Shown: piece after piece, positions 49,068 through 57,977 of the stretch | How the letters are laid out: each line of letters starts with the position of its first letter | Position numbering within the stretch: the stretch's first letter is position 1 | From: LMUY01 sp965199095 | GTDB lineage: Bacteria; Pseudomonadota; Alphaproteobacteria; Acetobacterales; Acetobacteraceae | NCBI GenBank assembly: GCA_965199095.1 | Contig: CBDAQM010000007.1 | Span: forward strand, 1-64,000 | Direction of reading: 5' to 3' | Length of the DNA stretch: 64,000 nt | Notes under the pieces: generated by a model | Seen by the model: only the letters and a program-made list of their open reading frames with translations | The model's database searches: none | Told to the model about the DNA's origin: nothing | Made by a program: the position numbers and the translations under genes

Positions 49068-49074
49068 ACCGGCT

Positions 49075-49103
49075 CCTCAGGGGCGGCCTGGCCGCCCCTG
49101 AGG
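49075..49103. terminator. Bidirectional terminator between glsB-like gene and nadK
   Basis: A perfect 13-bp stem (cctcaggggcggc, 49075-49087; complement 49091-49103) with a three-base loop. It lies between convergent genes and overlaps the end of nadK by one codon. The plus-strand side continues ttat and the minus side has no clear T-run. Confidence 0.75.
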
Positions 49104-49913
49104 TTATACCATGAACTGTTCGGCGATAATTCGCTCAGCCAGGGGAATGTCCGGGTCGAACAGCAAAGTCCAGGCAAGCGTCCGATCCTCACTCACCGCG
49201 ACAGAGGCGACGTTTCGGACCTCGAACGCGTCCGCCACGGCAGCAACCGGGCGTTTTTCCGGTTCCAGGATTTCAAACAGGACATCCGCCGTGCTCGGTA
49301 ACAAAGCCCCCCGCCATCGTCGCGGCCGAAAGGCGCTGATCGGTGTCAGTGGCAGCAAATTCGCCGAAAGCGGCACGATCGGACCATGGGCGGACAAGTT
49401 ATAGGCCGTTGATCCGGCAGGAGTCGCGACCAGAACGCCATCGCAGATCAGTTCGGCGACGCGGACCCGCCCATCAACCGAGATGCGGATTTTGGCCGCC
49501 TGGCGTAGTTGTCGCAACAGACTCACCTCATTCAGCGCGACTGCTTCTTCGACTGCTCCCGTCTGGGTGACGGCATGCATCCGGAGCGGATGAAGGACAG
49601 CCGCCTGGGCTTCGGCGAGCCGGCGTGGCAGGTCGTCTTCATTGAACGAATTCATCATGAACCCGACCGAGCCGCAGTTCATCCCGTAGATCGGCAACGG
49701 CCGACCGGCGAGGCTGTGCATGGTTTCAAGAAGATGGCCATCCCCACCCAAGGCCACAACAGCCTGCGCGTCCGCGATGGCGGCGTTGCCGTAACGCTGT
49801 GACAGCCGGGCAAGCGCTTCGAACGCGACAGGGGTTGCGGCGGCCACGAACGCGATACGGTCCACCGGCAGGAGTGGCAGCCCTGGCGGCGGCGGCACGA
49901 CCGACGCACTCAT
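49104..49913 (-). CDS. nadK: NAD kinase
   Basis: 269 residues. The kinase GGDG motif is in QAVVALGGDGHLLETMHSLA, the NE/D motif in VALNEVSLLRQLRQAAKIRI, and the third site in DGVLVATPAGSTAYNLSAHG, with PLTPISAFRPRRWRGALLPS afterwards. It phosphorylates NAD to NADP. The gene is shorter than E. coli NadK but normal for alphaproteobacteria. It is followed by a shared terminator. It is 8 bp downstream of the membrane-protein gene at 49921 and likely co-transcribed with it. Confidence 0.85.
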   Translation of the reverse strand: MSASVVPPPPGLPLLPVDRIAFVAAATPVAFEALARLSQRYGNAAIADAQAVVALGGDGHLLETMHSLAGRPLPIYGMNCGSVGFMMNSFNEDDLPRRLAEAQAAVLHPLRMHAVTQTGAVEEAVALNEVSLLRQLRQAAKIRISVDGRVRVAELICDGVLVATPAGSTAYNLSAHGPIVPLSANLLPLTPISAFRPRRWRGALLPSTADVLFEILEPEKRPVAAVADAFEVRNVASVAVSEDRTLAWTLLFDPDIPLAERIIAEQFMV

Positions 49914-49920
49914 TCACGCG

Positions 49921-50310
49921 TCAGCTTTGGTCGAAACGTGGTTCGGACCGGGTCTGGCGCGATGGCTGCACCCGGCGGCCGGGCGGCGGCGCAGGCCGAT
50001 CCATTTCCGCCATCCGAGGCGGAATCGGCGGCCGGGGCTGGGGCTGCGGCTGTGGCCTGGTCCAACTTCGCCGATCGTCCAACTCAGGCTCGTAATCCGT
50101 CCGTCCCGGTTCCGGCAGGCGAAGTACCAGGCTGCGGATTTCCCGCTGGATCTCATCCAGCCGCGCCTCCACCCCGTCCAGCCGCCCCTTCAACCCGAAG
50201 ACGTTGAACGGCATCATCAGGAAGGCCAACAGGAACAGCACGCCAACCACGATGATGACGAACCCGACCCAAGGTGGCGCCCAATCGGGAAGCGTGAACG
50301 GCAGTTGCAT
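49921..50310 (-). CDS. Single-pass membrane protein with coiled coil and Pro-rich tail
   Basis: 129 residues. One membrane helix (WVGFVIIVVGVLFLLAFLMM) near the N-terminus, then a short coiled coil (LKGRLDGVEARLDEIQREIR) and a Pro/Arg/Gln-rich C-terminus (RPQPQPQPRPPIPPRMAEMD). The pattern is common among small envelope-associated proteins but no family is recognised. It precedes nadK in the same direction and is divergent from the phnW-like gene. Confidence 0.6.
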   Translation of the reverse strand: MQLPFTLPDWAPPWVGFVIIVVGVLFLLAFLMMPFNVFGLKGRLDGVEARLDEIQREIRSLVLRLPEPGRTDYEPELDDRRSWTRPQPQPQPRPPIPPRMAEMDRPAPPPGRRVQPSRQTRSEPRFDQS

Positions 50311-50406
50311 GGCGCCAGCTTAGCCGAACCGACGCATTCCGCCTAGCTGCCGCTTGATCTCCGCACGTAAACAGGCGAGGGCTGGGCCATCAATGATGGG
50401 GGCGAC

Positions 50407-51522
50407 ATGAAACTGCTGATCCCTGGCCCGGTCACGACCGACCCCGCCGTCCGGGCGGCCGCGGCACAGGATTTTGCGCCCTGGGACAATGCGTTCCGAC
50501 CCATGAACATCGATATCCGCGCCCGTGTGCTGGCCATCGCCGGGTCGGAGGACGGCTTGCATGCCACCTTGCCGCTGCAAGGCTGCGGCCATTTCGCCGT
50601 CGAAGCGGCGCTGCGCACCTTCGTACCACGCGGCGCGCGGCTGCTGATCCCCGCGACCGGCGCCTATGCGGACCGGGCGACTCGGTTGGGGCGCGAGATC
50701 GGCTGCGACATCGTCACCCTGCCTGTCGGCGAGACGGAGCGGGTGGACCCGGCCGCGCTGGAAGCCGCGCTGCATGCCGATCCGACGATCCGGCACGTGG
50801 CCCTGGTCTACAGCGAGACTGGCAGCGGCATCATCCATGACGTCCCGGCGCTGGCCCTCGCCGCCGGGCGGGCGGGATGCCGTGTCATCGTGGACGCCGT
50901 CTCCGCCTTCGGCGCCCTGCCATTGAACGTCCGGGCGTTGCCGATGGTGGATGCCGTGGTGTTCACCGCGAACAAGTGCCTGGAGGGATTGCCGGGCCTG
51001 GCCTTCGCCGTCGCGCGCGTTGACCGGCTGGTCGAGTGCCAGGGCAAGGCGGGAAGCTGGTCGCTGGACCTGGCGGACATCTACCAGCATGCCCTGCGGG
51101 TCGGCTGGGGCAGCTTCCGCTTCACGCCGCCGGCGCAGGTGCTGGCGGCGTTCCAAACCGCGTTGGACCTGTATGACGCGGAGGGCGGCGGCCCGGCCAG
51201 GCTCGCCCGCTACACCGAAAACATGCGCGTGCTGTATGACGGCCTGCGGCGGATGGGACTGCGCCCCTACCTGCCGGCAGCGCTGCAAGGACCGGTCGTG
51301 GTCAACATCCATGCGCCGCCGCATCCCGCCTGGTCGCTGCAGGGCTTCGTGGACGCCCTGAAGCTCCGCGGCTTCTTGATCAGCAATTTCTACAACACGG
51401 CGCAGCCCTCCTTCCGGGTGGGCTGCATCGGCGCGATCACCCCGCAGGACATGCGGGAGGCGGTCGCCGCCATGGGCGACGTCTTGTCGGTAATGGGCAT
51501 CGCCCAGACGCAGGCTGCCTGA
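50407..51522 (+). CDS. phnW: Class V aminotransferase, 2-aminoethylphosphonate--pyruvate transaminase-like
   Basis: 371 residues. The N-terminal LLIPGPVTTDPAVRAAAAQD, LPLQGCGHFAVEAALRTFVP and the PLP lysine motif VDAVVFTANKCLEGLPGLAF fit PhnW (usual PhnW: ..ANKCLEGVPGFGF). AVSAFGALPLNV supplies the PLP Asp-like region. PhnW transfers the amino group of 2-aminoethylphosphonate to pyruvate, giving phosphonoacetaldehyde and alanine. No phnX or phosphonate transporter is near; instead the stop overlaps the fhs start, so a serine/glyoxylate or related substrate is a real alternative. Confidence 0.7.
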   Translation: MKLLIPGPVTTDPAVRAAAAQDFAPWDNAFRPMNIDIRARVLAIAGSEDGLHATLPLQGCGHFAVEAALRTFVPRGARLLIPATGAYADRATRLGREIGCDIVTLPVGETERVDPAALEAALHADPTIRHVALVYSETGSGIIHDVPALALAAGRAGCRVIVDAVSAFGALPLNVRALPMVDAVVFTANKCLEGLPGLAFAVARVDRLVECQGKAGSWSLDLADIYQHALRVGWGSFRFTPPAQVLAAFQTALDLYDAEGGGPARLARYTENMRVLYDGLRRMGLRPYLPAALQGPVVVNIHAPPHPAWSLQGFVDALKLRGFLISNFYNTAQPSFRVGCIGAITPQDMREAVAAMGDVLSVMGIAQTQAA

Positions 51523-53186
51523 TGCGCAGCGACATCGAAATCGCCGATGCCGCAACCCTGCGCCCGATCGCCGAGGTCGCTGCCGAACTCGACATCCCCG
51601 CCGACGCGCTGGAACCCTATGGCCGCTACAAGGCCAAGATCGGCTTCGACTTCATCCGCAGCGTGGAGGCGAAACCGGACGGCGCGCTGGTGCTGGTGAC
51701 TGGCATCAGCCCAACACCCGCCGGCGAGGGCAAGACCACCACCACCATCGGCCTGGGGGACGCGTTGCGCCGCATTGGCCGCCGGGCGGCGATCTGCCTG
51801 CGGGAGCCGTCGCTCGGCCCCTGCTTCGGGGTGAAGGGCGGGGCGACGGGCGGCGGCCTGGCGCAGGTGGCGCCGATGGCGGAGATCAACCTGCACTTCA
51901 CCGGGGATTTCCACGCGATTACAGCAGCCAACAACCTGCTGGCTGCGATGCTGGACAACCACGTCTATTGGGGCAACGAACTCGGGATCGACACCCGGCG
52001 GGTGAGTTGGCGCCGGGCGCTGGACATGAACGACCGCGCGCTGCGCGAGATGGTGGTCGGCCTGGGCGGCCCTGCGAATGGCGCGCCGCGGCAGGACGGC
52101 TTCGACATCACCGTTGCGTCGGAGGTGATGGCGGTGTTCTGCCTCGCCCGCGACCTGCCGGATTTACAGGCGCGGCTGGGCCGGATGATCGTGGCGCCCG
52201 GCCGGGGCGGCGCTCCCGTCACTGCCCGTGACCTGAAGGCCGATGGCGCGATGGCGGCCCTGCTGCGGGATGCGTTCCAGCCGAACCTGGTGCAGACCCT
52301 GGAGGGATCGCCGGCGCTGGTGCATGGCGGTCCGTTCGCCAACATCGCCCATGGCTGCAACTCCGTCATGGCGACGCGGCTCGGCCTGAAATTGGCCGAT
52401 GTGGTGGTGACGGAGGCAGGATTCGGGGCGGATCTCGGCGGCGAGAAGTTCCTGGACATCAAGTGCCGCAGCGCCGGGTTGCGGCCCGCCTGCTGCGTGG
52501 TGGTCGCAACAGTGCGGGCGTTGAAGATGCATGGTGGCGTCGCCAAGGCCGATCTGGGCCGGGAAGATTTGCCAGCCCTGCGCAGAGGCGCCGCCAACGC
52601 TGCCCGCCATGTCGAGAACATGCGCAAGTTCGGCCTGCCCGTCCTGGTGGCGCTCAACCGCTTCACCGGGGACACGGACGCGGAGTATGACGCGGTTCGC
52701 CAAGGGCTTCCGGGCGTGGAGGTGGTGCTGTGCTCGCATTGGGCGGATGGCGGCGCCGGGGCGGAGGACCTGGCGCGCGCAGTGATGCGCGGGGTGGAAG
52801 GGCAGACACCGGACTACCGACCGCTCTACCCCGACGCCATGGGACTGGCCGCCAAGCTGCGGACGGTAGCGCAGGAGATCTACCGGGCGAGCGACATCGC
52901 CATGACCCCAGCGGTCGCCCGGCGGCTTGCGGCATTTGAAGACGCCGGTTTCGGCAACCTGCCGATTTGCATCGCCAAAACGCAATACAGCTTCACGGCG
53001 GACCCGAAGATGCTTGGCGCGCCCTCTGGGCACGTTCTACCCGTTCGCGAGGTCCGGCTCTCGGCAGGGGCTGGCTTCATCGTCGCGGTCTGCGGCGACA
53101 TCATGACCATGCCAGGGTTGCCGCGGCATCCCGCCGCCGAGAAAATAGCCCTGGATGAGAGCGGCCGGATCGCCGGATTGTTCTAG
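51522..53186 (+). CDS. fhs: Formate--tetrahydrofolate ligase
   Basis: 554 residues, the family's usual length. ATP-binding P-loop ITGISPTPAGEGKTTTTIGL-like (VTGISPTPAGEGKTTTTIGL), then REPSLGPCFGVKGGATGGG and DFHAITAANNLLAAMLDNH, and VVTEAGFGADLGGEKFLDIK, all signature segments of FTHFS. The C-terminal PSGHVLPVREVRLSAGAGFI and CGDIMTMPGLPRHPAAEKI are conserved too. It makes 10-formyl-THF from formate, ATP and THF. It starts inside the phnW stop (TGATG), indicating coupling. Confidence 0.95.
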   Translation: MRSDIEIADAATLRPIAEVAAELDIPADALEPYGRYKAKIGFDFIRSVEAKPDGALVLVTGISPTPAGEGKTTTTIGLGDALRRIGRRAAICLREPSLGPCFGVKGGATGGGLAQVAPMAEINLHFTGDFHAITAANNLLAAMLDNHVYWGNELGIDTRRVSWRRALDMNDRALREMVVGLGGPANGAPRQDGFDITVASEVMAVFCLARDLPDLQARLGRMIVAPGRGGAPVTARDLKADGAMAALLRDAFQPNLVQTLEGSPALVHGGPFANIAHGCNSVMATRLGLKLADVVVTEAGFGADLGGEKFLDIKCRSAGLRPACCVVVATVRALKMHGGVAKADLGREDLPALRRGAANAARHVENMRKFGLPVLVALNRFTGDTDAEYDAVRQGLPGVEVVLCSHWADGGAGAEDLARAVMRGVEGQTPDYRPLYPDAMGLAAKLRTVAQEIYRASDIAMTPAVARRLAAFEDAGFGNLPICIAKTQYSFTADPKMLGAPSGHVLPVREVRLSAGAGFIVAVCGDIMTMPGLPRHPAAEKIALDESGRIAGLF

Positions 53187-53327
53187 CTATACCTGCCGAT
53201 CGTCCCGCAGCAGTTTCAGCAAGGCATCCGGCAGTGGTTCCGCTGCAACCGAATCGTGGTGCTCACGGAACAGCAGCTTTAGCCAGCGGTTCACGGCCTG
53301 CTCGCGAAGCAGCTCAGCACGGGGCAT
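53187..53327 (-). CDS. Small 46-residue protein, possibly NepR-like
   Basis: ATG at 53327 follows a strong ggaggg site (53333-53338). It ends directly after the fhs stop on the opposite strand. The sequence REQAVNRWLKLLFREHHDSV and AAEPLPDALLKLLRDD resembles the helix-EPxPDxLxxLL-helix signature of NepR anti-sigma factors, though it is shorter than most and no ecfG or phyR gene is adjacent. NepR controls the general stress response in alphaproteobacteria. Family assignment is weak; the gene itself is well supported. Confidence 0.5.
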   Translation of the reverse strand: MPRAELLREQAVNRWLKLLFREHHDSVAAEPLPDALLKLLRDDRQV

Positions 53328-53440
53328 ATCCGCCCTCCATGGCTCGGGTTGGTCCATGAATTGATAAGCGCCCGCCCGCCAGGCAGTTCCTCATCGGGAT
53401 GGTCACGCTATTGCAATCGCGTGAGGCCGGCAGACAGAGG

Positions 53441-54268
53441 CTACGACGGTAGGTGCACCGCCGCGGTGATCATGTGCGCCAGACTGGCGCCAAGACAGGC
53501 GTGCAGTAACTCGACCGCCTGCAAACGCTGACCCTTCGGCGTCCGCTCCAAGTCGATTTGGCCTTCATTCGCCCAGTACTGCATCAGGTCGTAGCGGTGG
53601 AACAGCATGGCGCCGGGCTGCGCAGCGATTTGCTGCATGCTCCGGGCATAGGGGTCGAGGTCGGCATTGGCCCGCAGGAACCGACTGAACTGCGGGTCCA
53701 CCAAAATCAGGTCCGCACCGGATTTGGCCACCGTGGTCGATCCATCCAGCAGCGTGTCGTAGAACGCGCTCGCGGGCATATTGTGCACCGCCTCCACCGT
53801 TCCGGTCTGCCAGATGACGAGCTGGTAATGATGTTCAGCGGTCTCGCTGCGGATCAACCCCAGCATGTCGGAGGCGGTCATGCCGCGGCCGCCCTTCACG
53901 ACCACGGAGACCTTCAGGCCGGGGACGGCGTTGCGCAGCATCTCTGCCATCTGGAGCGGGAACGCCGCTTCCGACGGGCTCGGCAGGGTCGCGCTGTCGG
54001 AGCTTCCGGCCAGTCCCAGCGCCCGGCCGGTGACCGTACCAGGTCGCAACGTTTCCATGGGACTGAACACAGTCGCCGACCCGACTGTCAGGACATCCAG
54101 CGCACCGCCATCCTTCAACACGGCGGCAACGTGCGGGATGGCCTGGATGTCGGACGTCAGGTCGGGGGGCGCCGCGCAGATGTCGGCGGCCAAGGCGCAG
54201 CCCGTGAAGGCGAGCAGAGCAGTGCCCGTAAGGATCGCCAGCCGCCCGACGAAAAAGCGCATCATCAC
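53441..54268 (-). CDS. Secreted SGNH/GDSL-like protein
   Basis: 275 residues with an N-terminal signal sequence (VGRLAILTGTALLAFTGCAL, cleavage near ALAAD); FTGC is a near miss for a lipobox. The mature part has LDVLTVGSATVFSPMETLRP (block I, G-S-A/D-x-x), VSVVVKGGRGMTASDML (block II Gly) and LVIWQTGTVEAV, then DLILVDPQFSR, consistent with the SGNH hydrolase fold. The canonical catalytic Ser-Gly-Asn-His set is not complete by eye. The gene is 13 bp downstream of opgC, so the two likely function together in envelope glucan modification. Confidence 0.6.
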   Translation of the reverse strand: MMMRFFVGRLAILTGTALLAFTGCALAADICAAPPDLTSDIQAIPHVAAVLKDGGALDVLTVGSATVFSPMETLRPGTVTGRALGLAGSSDSATLPSPSEAAFPLQMAEMLRNAVPGLKVSVVVKGGRGMTASDMLGLIRSETAEHHYQLVIWQTGTVEAVHNMPASAFYDTLLDGSTTVAKSGADLILVDPQFSRFLRANADLDPYARSMQQIAAQPGAMLFHRYDLMQYWANEGQIDLERTPKGQRLQAVELLHACLGASLAHMITAAVHLPS

Positions 54269-54281
54269 AGCCGCTTCGATA

Positions 54282-55415
54282 TCAGGGTGTTACCCCGCCG
54301 GCAAGGCGCTGGGGGGCAGGACGACCCTTCTCCCGGTAATAGGCGGCCAAAGCGCCGACGCCGACCAGCAAAGCAGCGCCGACGACGTTCACCGGGACCT
54401 GCACCCACCAGCCATCCACCTCCTCCATGAAGGATCGCCCGAGGAACGACAGGAATATCCCGGCACAAAACACCGGCAGGGAGTGCTGGCCGCACAACAT
54501 GAACGGCGCCGCCCATCGCGAAGACAGCCAGCGCGCGCCCGGCGGCACCCAGCGGGACACGACCCATGCCAGGGCAAGGATGGAGAGCAGCCGGAACGGA
54601 TGCAGGCCGCCCTTGTCCACCGACCACAACACCCGGGCGACCCGGACAGGCAACAACGCCGTCAGCTCCGGATGATCGCCGAGGCCCAATTGCATCGCGA
54701 GGCCGAACAGGATCATCAATCCGCTGAGCCAATCCATGGCCAGCGTCACCCGGCGGCTCGGCGTATCCGGCGGCAAATACGCCATGATGGCGCCCAGCAT
54801 GAAGAGCAACTGCCATGTCAACGGGTTGAAATACCAGCCCTCCCCCGTGATCGACGGCAGGTTCAAGCCGGCGAGCCGCGCGGTCGCGTAAAGCGTGAAG
54901 GAGAGCAGGGCCAGCAATTGCGGCCAGCGCAACAGCGGTAGCACCACGGCGAACAGCACCAGCAGCGCGATGTACATCGGCAAGATGTCGAGATAGGCCG
55001 GCTGGAAGTGCAGCATCAGCGCCTCGAGCATGGCGCGATACGGCTCCTCCCCCAGCACGTCCAGGTGGATCTCGTCCAGGTAATCCGCACGGTCGAACGT
55101 CGTGGCGGAATAGGCGACCTGTGCCGCGAACACGACGAACAGGAAGATATGGGCGATATACAGCGTCCAGGCCCGCTTCAGCGTGTCCGCCGCAGCATAG
55201 ACCCAGCCGTTGCGGTCCATGGACTTGCCGTAGGCCAAGCCGGCGCCGTAGCCGGCCAGCAGCACGAACACCTCCGCCGAATCGCACAGCGCGAAGTTAC
55301 GCAGGCTGAACTGGTTGATCCAGTTGCCGGGAATGTGGTCGGTGAATATCCACCAGAGAGCCAGCCCGCGGAAGAAATCCACCCGCATGTCCCGGCCGGC
55401 ACGGATCAGTCGCAA
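54282..55415 (-). CDS. opgC: OpgC-family membrane acyltransferase-like protein
   Basis: 377 residues with about ten membrane helices. The N-terminus (RDMRVDFFRGLALWWIFTDH, then NFALCDSAEVFVLLAGYGAG) is the OpgC signature; YFNPLTWQLLFMLGAIMAY and QHSLPVFCAGIFLSFLG are further conserved segments. OpgC succinylates osmoregulated periplasmic glucans. The listed start is a TTG at 55415; ATG 55388 (MRVDFFRG) is an alternative but would trim the family N-terminus. A SGNH-like gene follows closely. Confidence 0.8.
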   Translation of the reverse strand: MRLIRAGRDMRVDFFRGLALWWIFTDHIPGNWINQFSLRNFALCDSAEVFVLLAGYGAGLAYGKSMDRNGWVYAAADTLKRAWTLYIAHIFLFVVFAAQVAYSATTFDRADYLDEIHLDVLGEEPYRAMLEALMLHFQPAYLDILPMYIALLVLFAVVLPLLRWPQLLALLSFTLYATARLAGLNLPSITGEGWYFNPLTWQLLFMLGAIMAYLPPDTPSRRVTLAMDWLSGLMILFGLAMQLGLGDHPELTALLPVRVARVLWSVDKGGLHPFRLLSILALAWVVSRWVPPGARWLSSRWAAPFMLCGQHSLPVFCAGIFLSFLGRSFMEEVDGWWVQVPVNVVGAALLVGVGALAAYYREKGRPAPQRLAGGVTP

Positions 55416-55480
55416 GCTGCCCCTCCGCGGCCGTCGCTGGTGACATAAGGGCGCGGGCGTCGTCGACGCAAGCCTAACCG

Positions 55481-56248
55481 CTAGGCGAGCAACCCGGAGG
55501 CCAGACGCTCCACGTCCTGAGCGGCGGGCGTATTGGGATGGCGCACCTGCAGCAGCATCTGCCGGCGGATCGCGTCGCGCACATGGTCATCCTTTCGGAT
55601 GATCCCGGCCAAAGGCGGCTTGCGGCCAAGGAAGTTCGCACTGGCGCGGGCCAGCGTGGCGTAGGTCCGCTCCGCCGCGACCTTGCTGCTGGCCTGGTTC
55701 ACCACGATCCGAACGTCGCCGCCGGGCCGGTCGGCGTTCGCCAGTTTCAGGACGGCGTAGGCGTCTGTCAGGCTGGTCGGCTCCTCCGTTGCAACCACCA
55801 GCAAGGTGTCGGCGACCGCGGCCATGCGGCGGACGAACCGGTCAAGCCCGGCGCCGAGGTCCAACACGATGTCGTGGACCGTCGTCTCCGCAGCCAGCGC
55901 CGCCAGGACGCGGTCAAGCGCCGCCGGATCCAGCGTCGACAGCGCGCCTGACCCGGAGCGGCCCGCCAAGACGGCGAAACCACCTGCGGGATAGGGCACG
56001 GCGCTGTCCGCCACGCTGCGCTGGCCGGCGATGACGGCGGACAAATCGTGCTCCGGCACGATGCCCAGTTGGATGTCGACGTTTGCCAGGCCGAGGTCGC
56101 CGTCGAACAGCAGGACGCTGCGCCCGGCCTGCACCAGGGCGCGCGACAGGGTGACGGACAGCCAGGTCTTGCCGACGCCCCCCTTGCCGGACGCGATGGC
56201 GAGCAGCCGCGGGCGATGGCGGATGACGGGGGCGATGGATGCGCTCAT
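55481..56248 (-). CDS. flhG: FlhG/FleN-type MinD-like ATPase
   Basis: 255 residues. Deviant Walker A LLAIASGKGGVGKTWLSVTL, then LLFDGDLGLANVDIQLGIVP (the FlhG DGDxGLAN motif) and Walker B HDIVLDLGAGLDRFVRRMAA. VVATEEPTSLTDAYAVLKLA is also typical of FlhG. It sets flagellar number and position together with FlhF. The start overlaps the flhF stop, so they are coupled. No other flagellar gene is in the window. Confidence 0.85.
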   Translation of the reverse strand: MSASIAPVIRHRPRLLAIASGKGGVGKTWLSVTLSRALVQAGRSVLLFDGDLGLANVDIQLGIVPEHDLSAVIAGQRSVADSAVPYPAGGFAVLAGRSGSGALSTLDPAALDRVLAALAAETTVHDIVLDLGAGLDRFVRRMAAVADTLLVVATEEPTSLTDAYAVLKLANADRPGGDVRIVVNQASSKVAAERTYATLARASANFLGRKPPLAGIIRKDDHVRDAIRRQMLLQVRHPNTPAAQDVERLASGLLA

Positions 56249-57162
56249 GTCTGCAACTCCGCATGCGCCGGTTTGGGACGGCGGGCCCCGTTGCAGGACA
56301 GCCGATCCGCCAGCACGTGGGGCGTCAGCGCCTCCAAGCCATCGGCGGCGCCGGGGCCGATGCCCGCCTCCGTCAGGGTCAGCTTACCGGCGTCGGCCGC
56401 CGCGACGAGGCCGCCGACGCGCCGTGCGAGGTCCAGGCGCGTGCCCACCAGCAAGGTTGCGCCCGCCGAGGCAAAGGCCGCGGCCAGGTCGGCCGACTCG
56501 GCCGGGTCCAGGCCGGCCGGCAGGACGAGCGCCATCGCGGCATTGGCGGTCACCGCCAGCCCGGCGATCTCATCATTCTGCGCGGGATCGAACGGGTCGG
56601 TGCCCGGCGCGTCGATCAACACCGGCGCGCCGGGCTGCCGGCGCATCAGGGCGCGCGCCAGGGTCGCAGGATGGCTGGCCACGATCAGCGTCAGGCCAAG
56701 CAGGCGGGTAAACGCCGCCAACTGCTCGGTGGCGCCAGCCCGGCGGCCATCGGTGGTGATGATCAGCGGCTGCTCCCCGCCCATCACCAGGCGGGTGGCA
56801 AGCCGGGCCACAGTGAGGGTCTTGCCGGCGCCGGGCGGCCCGGCCAGCAACAACGGTTGCGGCGCATCGCCCGCGAGGTCCAGCGAACCGAACCGCAAGA
56901 CCTTGGCCAAGGCCGTCTCCAGCTTTCCAGCCGCGAGCTTTTCCACCAGGCGCGCTGGTACGCCGTGCCAGGCCAGCAGGCGCTCGCGGGCTGGGTCGGC
57001 GAGTGGCGCCGGGAGTTCGTCCTCAGGCTCCAGCGCGGCGGTGAGTTCCACGCCATCCGCTACCCGGCGGGTCGCGAGGATGATTGCATCCAGGCCGAGC
57101 TCAGCACGGACGCGCGCCATCGCTTCCGTCACGCCAGGGGCCCGGTATAGCTTCAACCGCAT
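56245..57162 (-). CDS. flhF: FlhF-type SRP-family GTPase
   Basis: 305 residues. The N-terminal basic domain and VRAELGLDAIILATRRVADG (the FlhF B-domain pattern) precede an NG domain: Walker A LLAGPPGAGKTLTVARLATR, IITTDGRRAGATEQLAAFTR (the T-D-x-x-R-x-A-A-x-x-Q-L motif), and LLVGTRLDLARRVG for guanine specificity (usual TKLD). The G3 motif is IDAPGTDP instead of DTAGR, and the protein is short for FlhF. It could be a divergent FlhF that still recruits the flagellar pole with FlhG. Confidence 0.75.
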   Translation of the reverse strand: MRLKLYRAPGVTEAMARVRAELGLDAIILATRRVADGVELTAALEPEDELPAPLADPARERLLAWHGVPARLVEKLAAGKLETALAKVLRFGSLDLAGDAPQPLLLAGPPGAGKTLTVARLATRLVMGGEQPLIITTDGRRAGATEQLAAFTRLLGLTLIVASHPATLARALMRRQPGAPVLIDAPGTDPFDPAQNDEIAGLAVTANAAMALVLPAGLDPAESADLAAAFASAGATLLVGTRLDLARRVGGLVAAADAGKLTLTEAGIGPGAADGLEALTPHVLADRLSCNGARRPKPAHAELQT

Positions 57163-57220
57163 GGCCGGACGTTAGGGTCCGCGGTGTTGCCAGAGGATTA
57201 ACGGCTGGTATCGTGCGACG

Positions 57221-57928
57221 ATGAGTGAACTCCACGCCATCCTGTTCGACACGTTCGGCACCGTGGTGGATTGGCGCGGCAGCCTGATCGCCGACCTGAC
57301 GGCGTTCGGCGCTGACCGCGCTGTGTCCGCAGATTGGCCTGCGCTGGTGGATGCGTGGCGCGGCGCTTACAAGCCGTCGATGGACCGGGTGCGCACCGGC
57401 GTGCTGCCCTGGACCAAGCTGGATGACCTGCACCGTGCGTCATTGGACGACCTGCTCGCGGAACAGGGCGTCCATGGCCTGACGGAGGCGGACCGGGTGC
57501 ACCTCACCATGGGATGGCACCGGTTGCATGGCTGGCCGGATGCGACACCGGGCATGCTGCGGCTGCACCAGCGCTTCATCACCGGCCCGCTGTCCAACGG
57601 CAACGTGTCGCTGCTGATCGACCTGGCGCGGCTGAACCAGCTTCCGTGGACCATGATATTCGGCGCCGATGTGTTCCGACACTACAAGCCCGACGCCGAG
57701 ACCTATCTCGGCGCCTGCGCCCTGCTCTCCCTGCCACCCTCCCAGGTGATGTTGTGCGCCGCCCACAATGACGACCTGGCGGCGGCGCAACGCCATGGCA
57801 TGCGAACCGCCTTCGTGCCGCGGCCAAGCGAATACGGGCCACACCAGGTCAAGGACACACACGCCACAGGCGCCTGGGACTACGTCGCAACGGGGATCGA
57901 CGACCTGGCCGGGCAACTCGGCGCCTGA
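57221..57928 (+). CDS. HAD-superfamily type II haloacid dehalogenase-like protein
   Basis: 235 residues. The catalytic aspartate motif is ILFDTFGTVVDWRGSLIADL near the N-terminus (type II haloacid dehalogenases have FDAYGTLFD). ITGPLSNGNVSLLIDLARLN carries the Ser/Asn motif II and FRHYKPDAETYLGACALL the lysine motif III, with CAAHNDDLAAAQRHGMRTAF the last acidic motif. It would hydrolyse 2-haloacids or phosphomonoesters. Divergent from flhF by 58 bp. Confidence 0.8.
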   Translation: MSELHAILFDTFGTVVDWRGSLIADLTAFGADRAVSADWPALVDAWRGAYKPSMDRVRTGVLPWTKLDDLHRASLDDLLAEQGVHGLTEADRVHLTMGWHRLHGWPDATPGMLRLHQRFITGPLSNGNVSLLIDLARLNQLPWTMIFGADVFRHYKPDAETYLGACALLSLPPSQVMLCAAHNDDLAAAQRHGMRTAFVPRPSEYGPHQVKDTHATGAWDYVATGIDDLAGQLGA

Positions 57929-57977
57929 GCAGGCGTGGCTGCATGTCCCCTGACACTTCAGAGCCTTTGTTTGGAGC

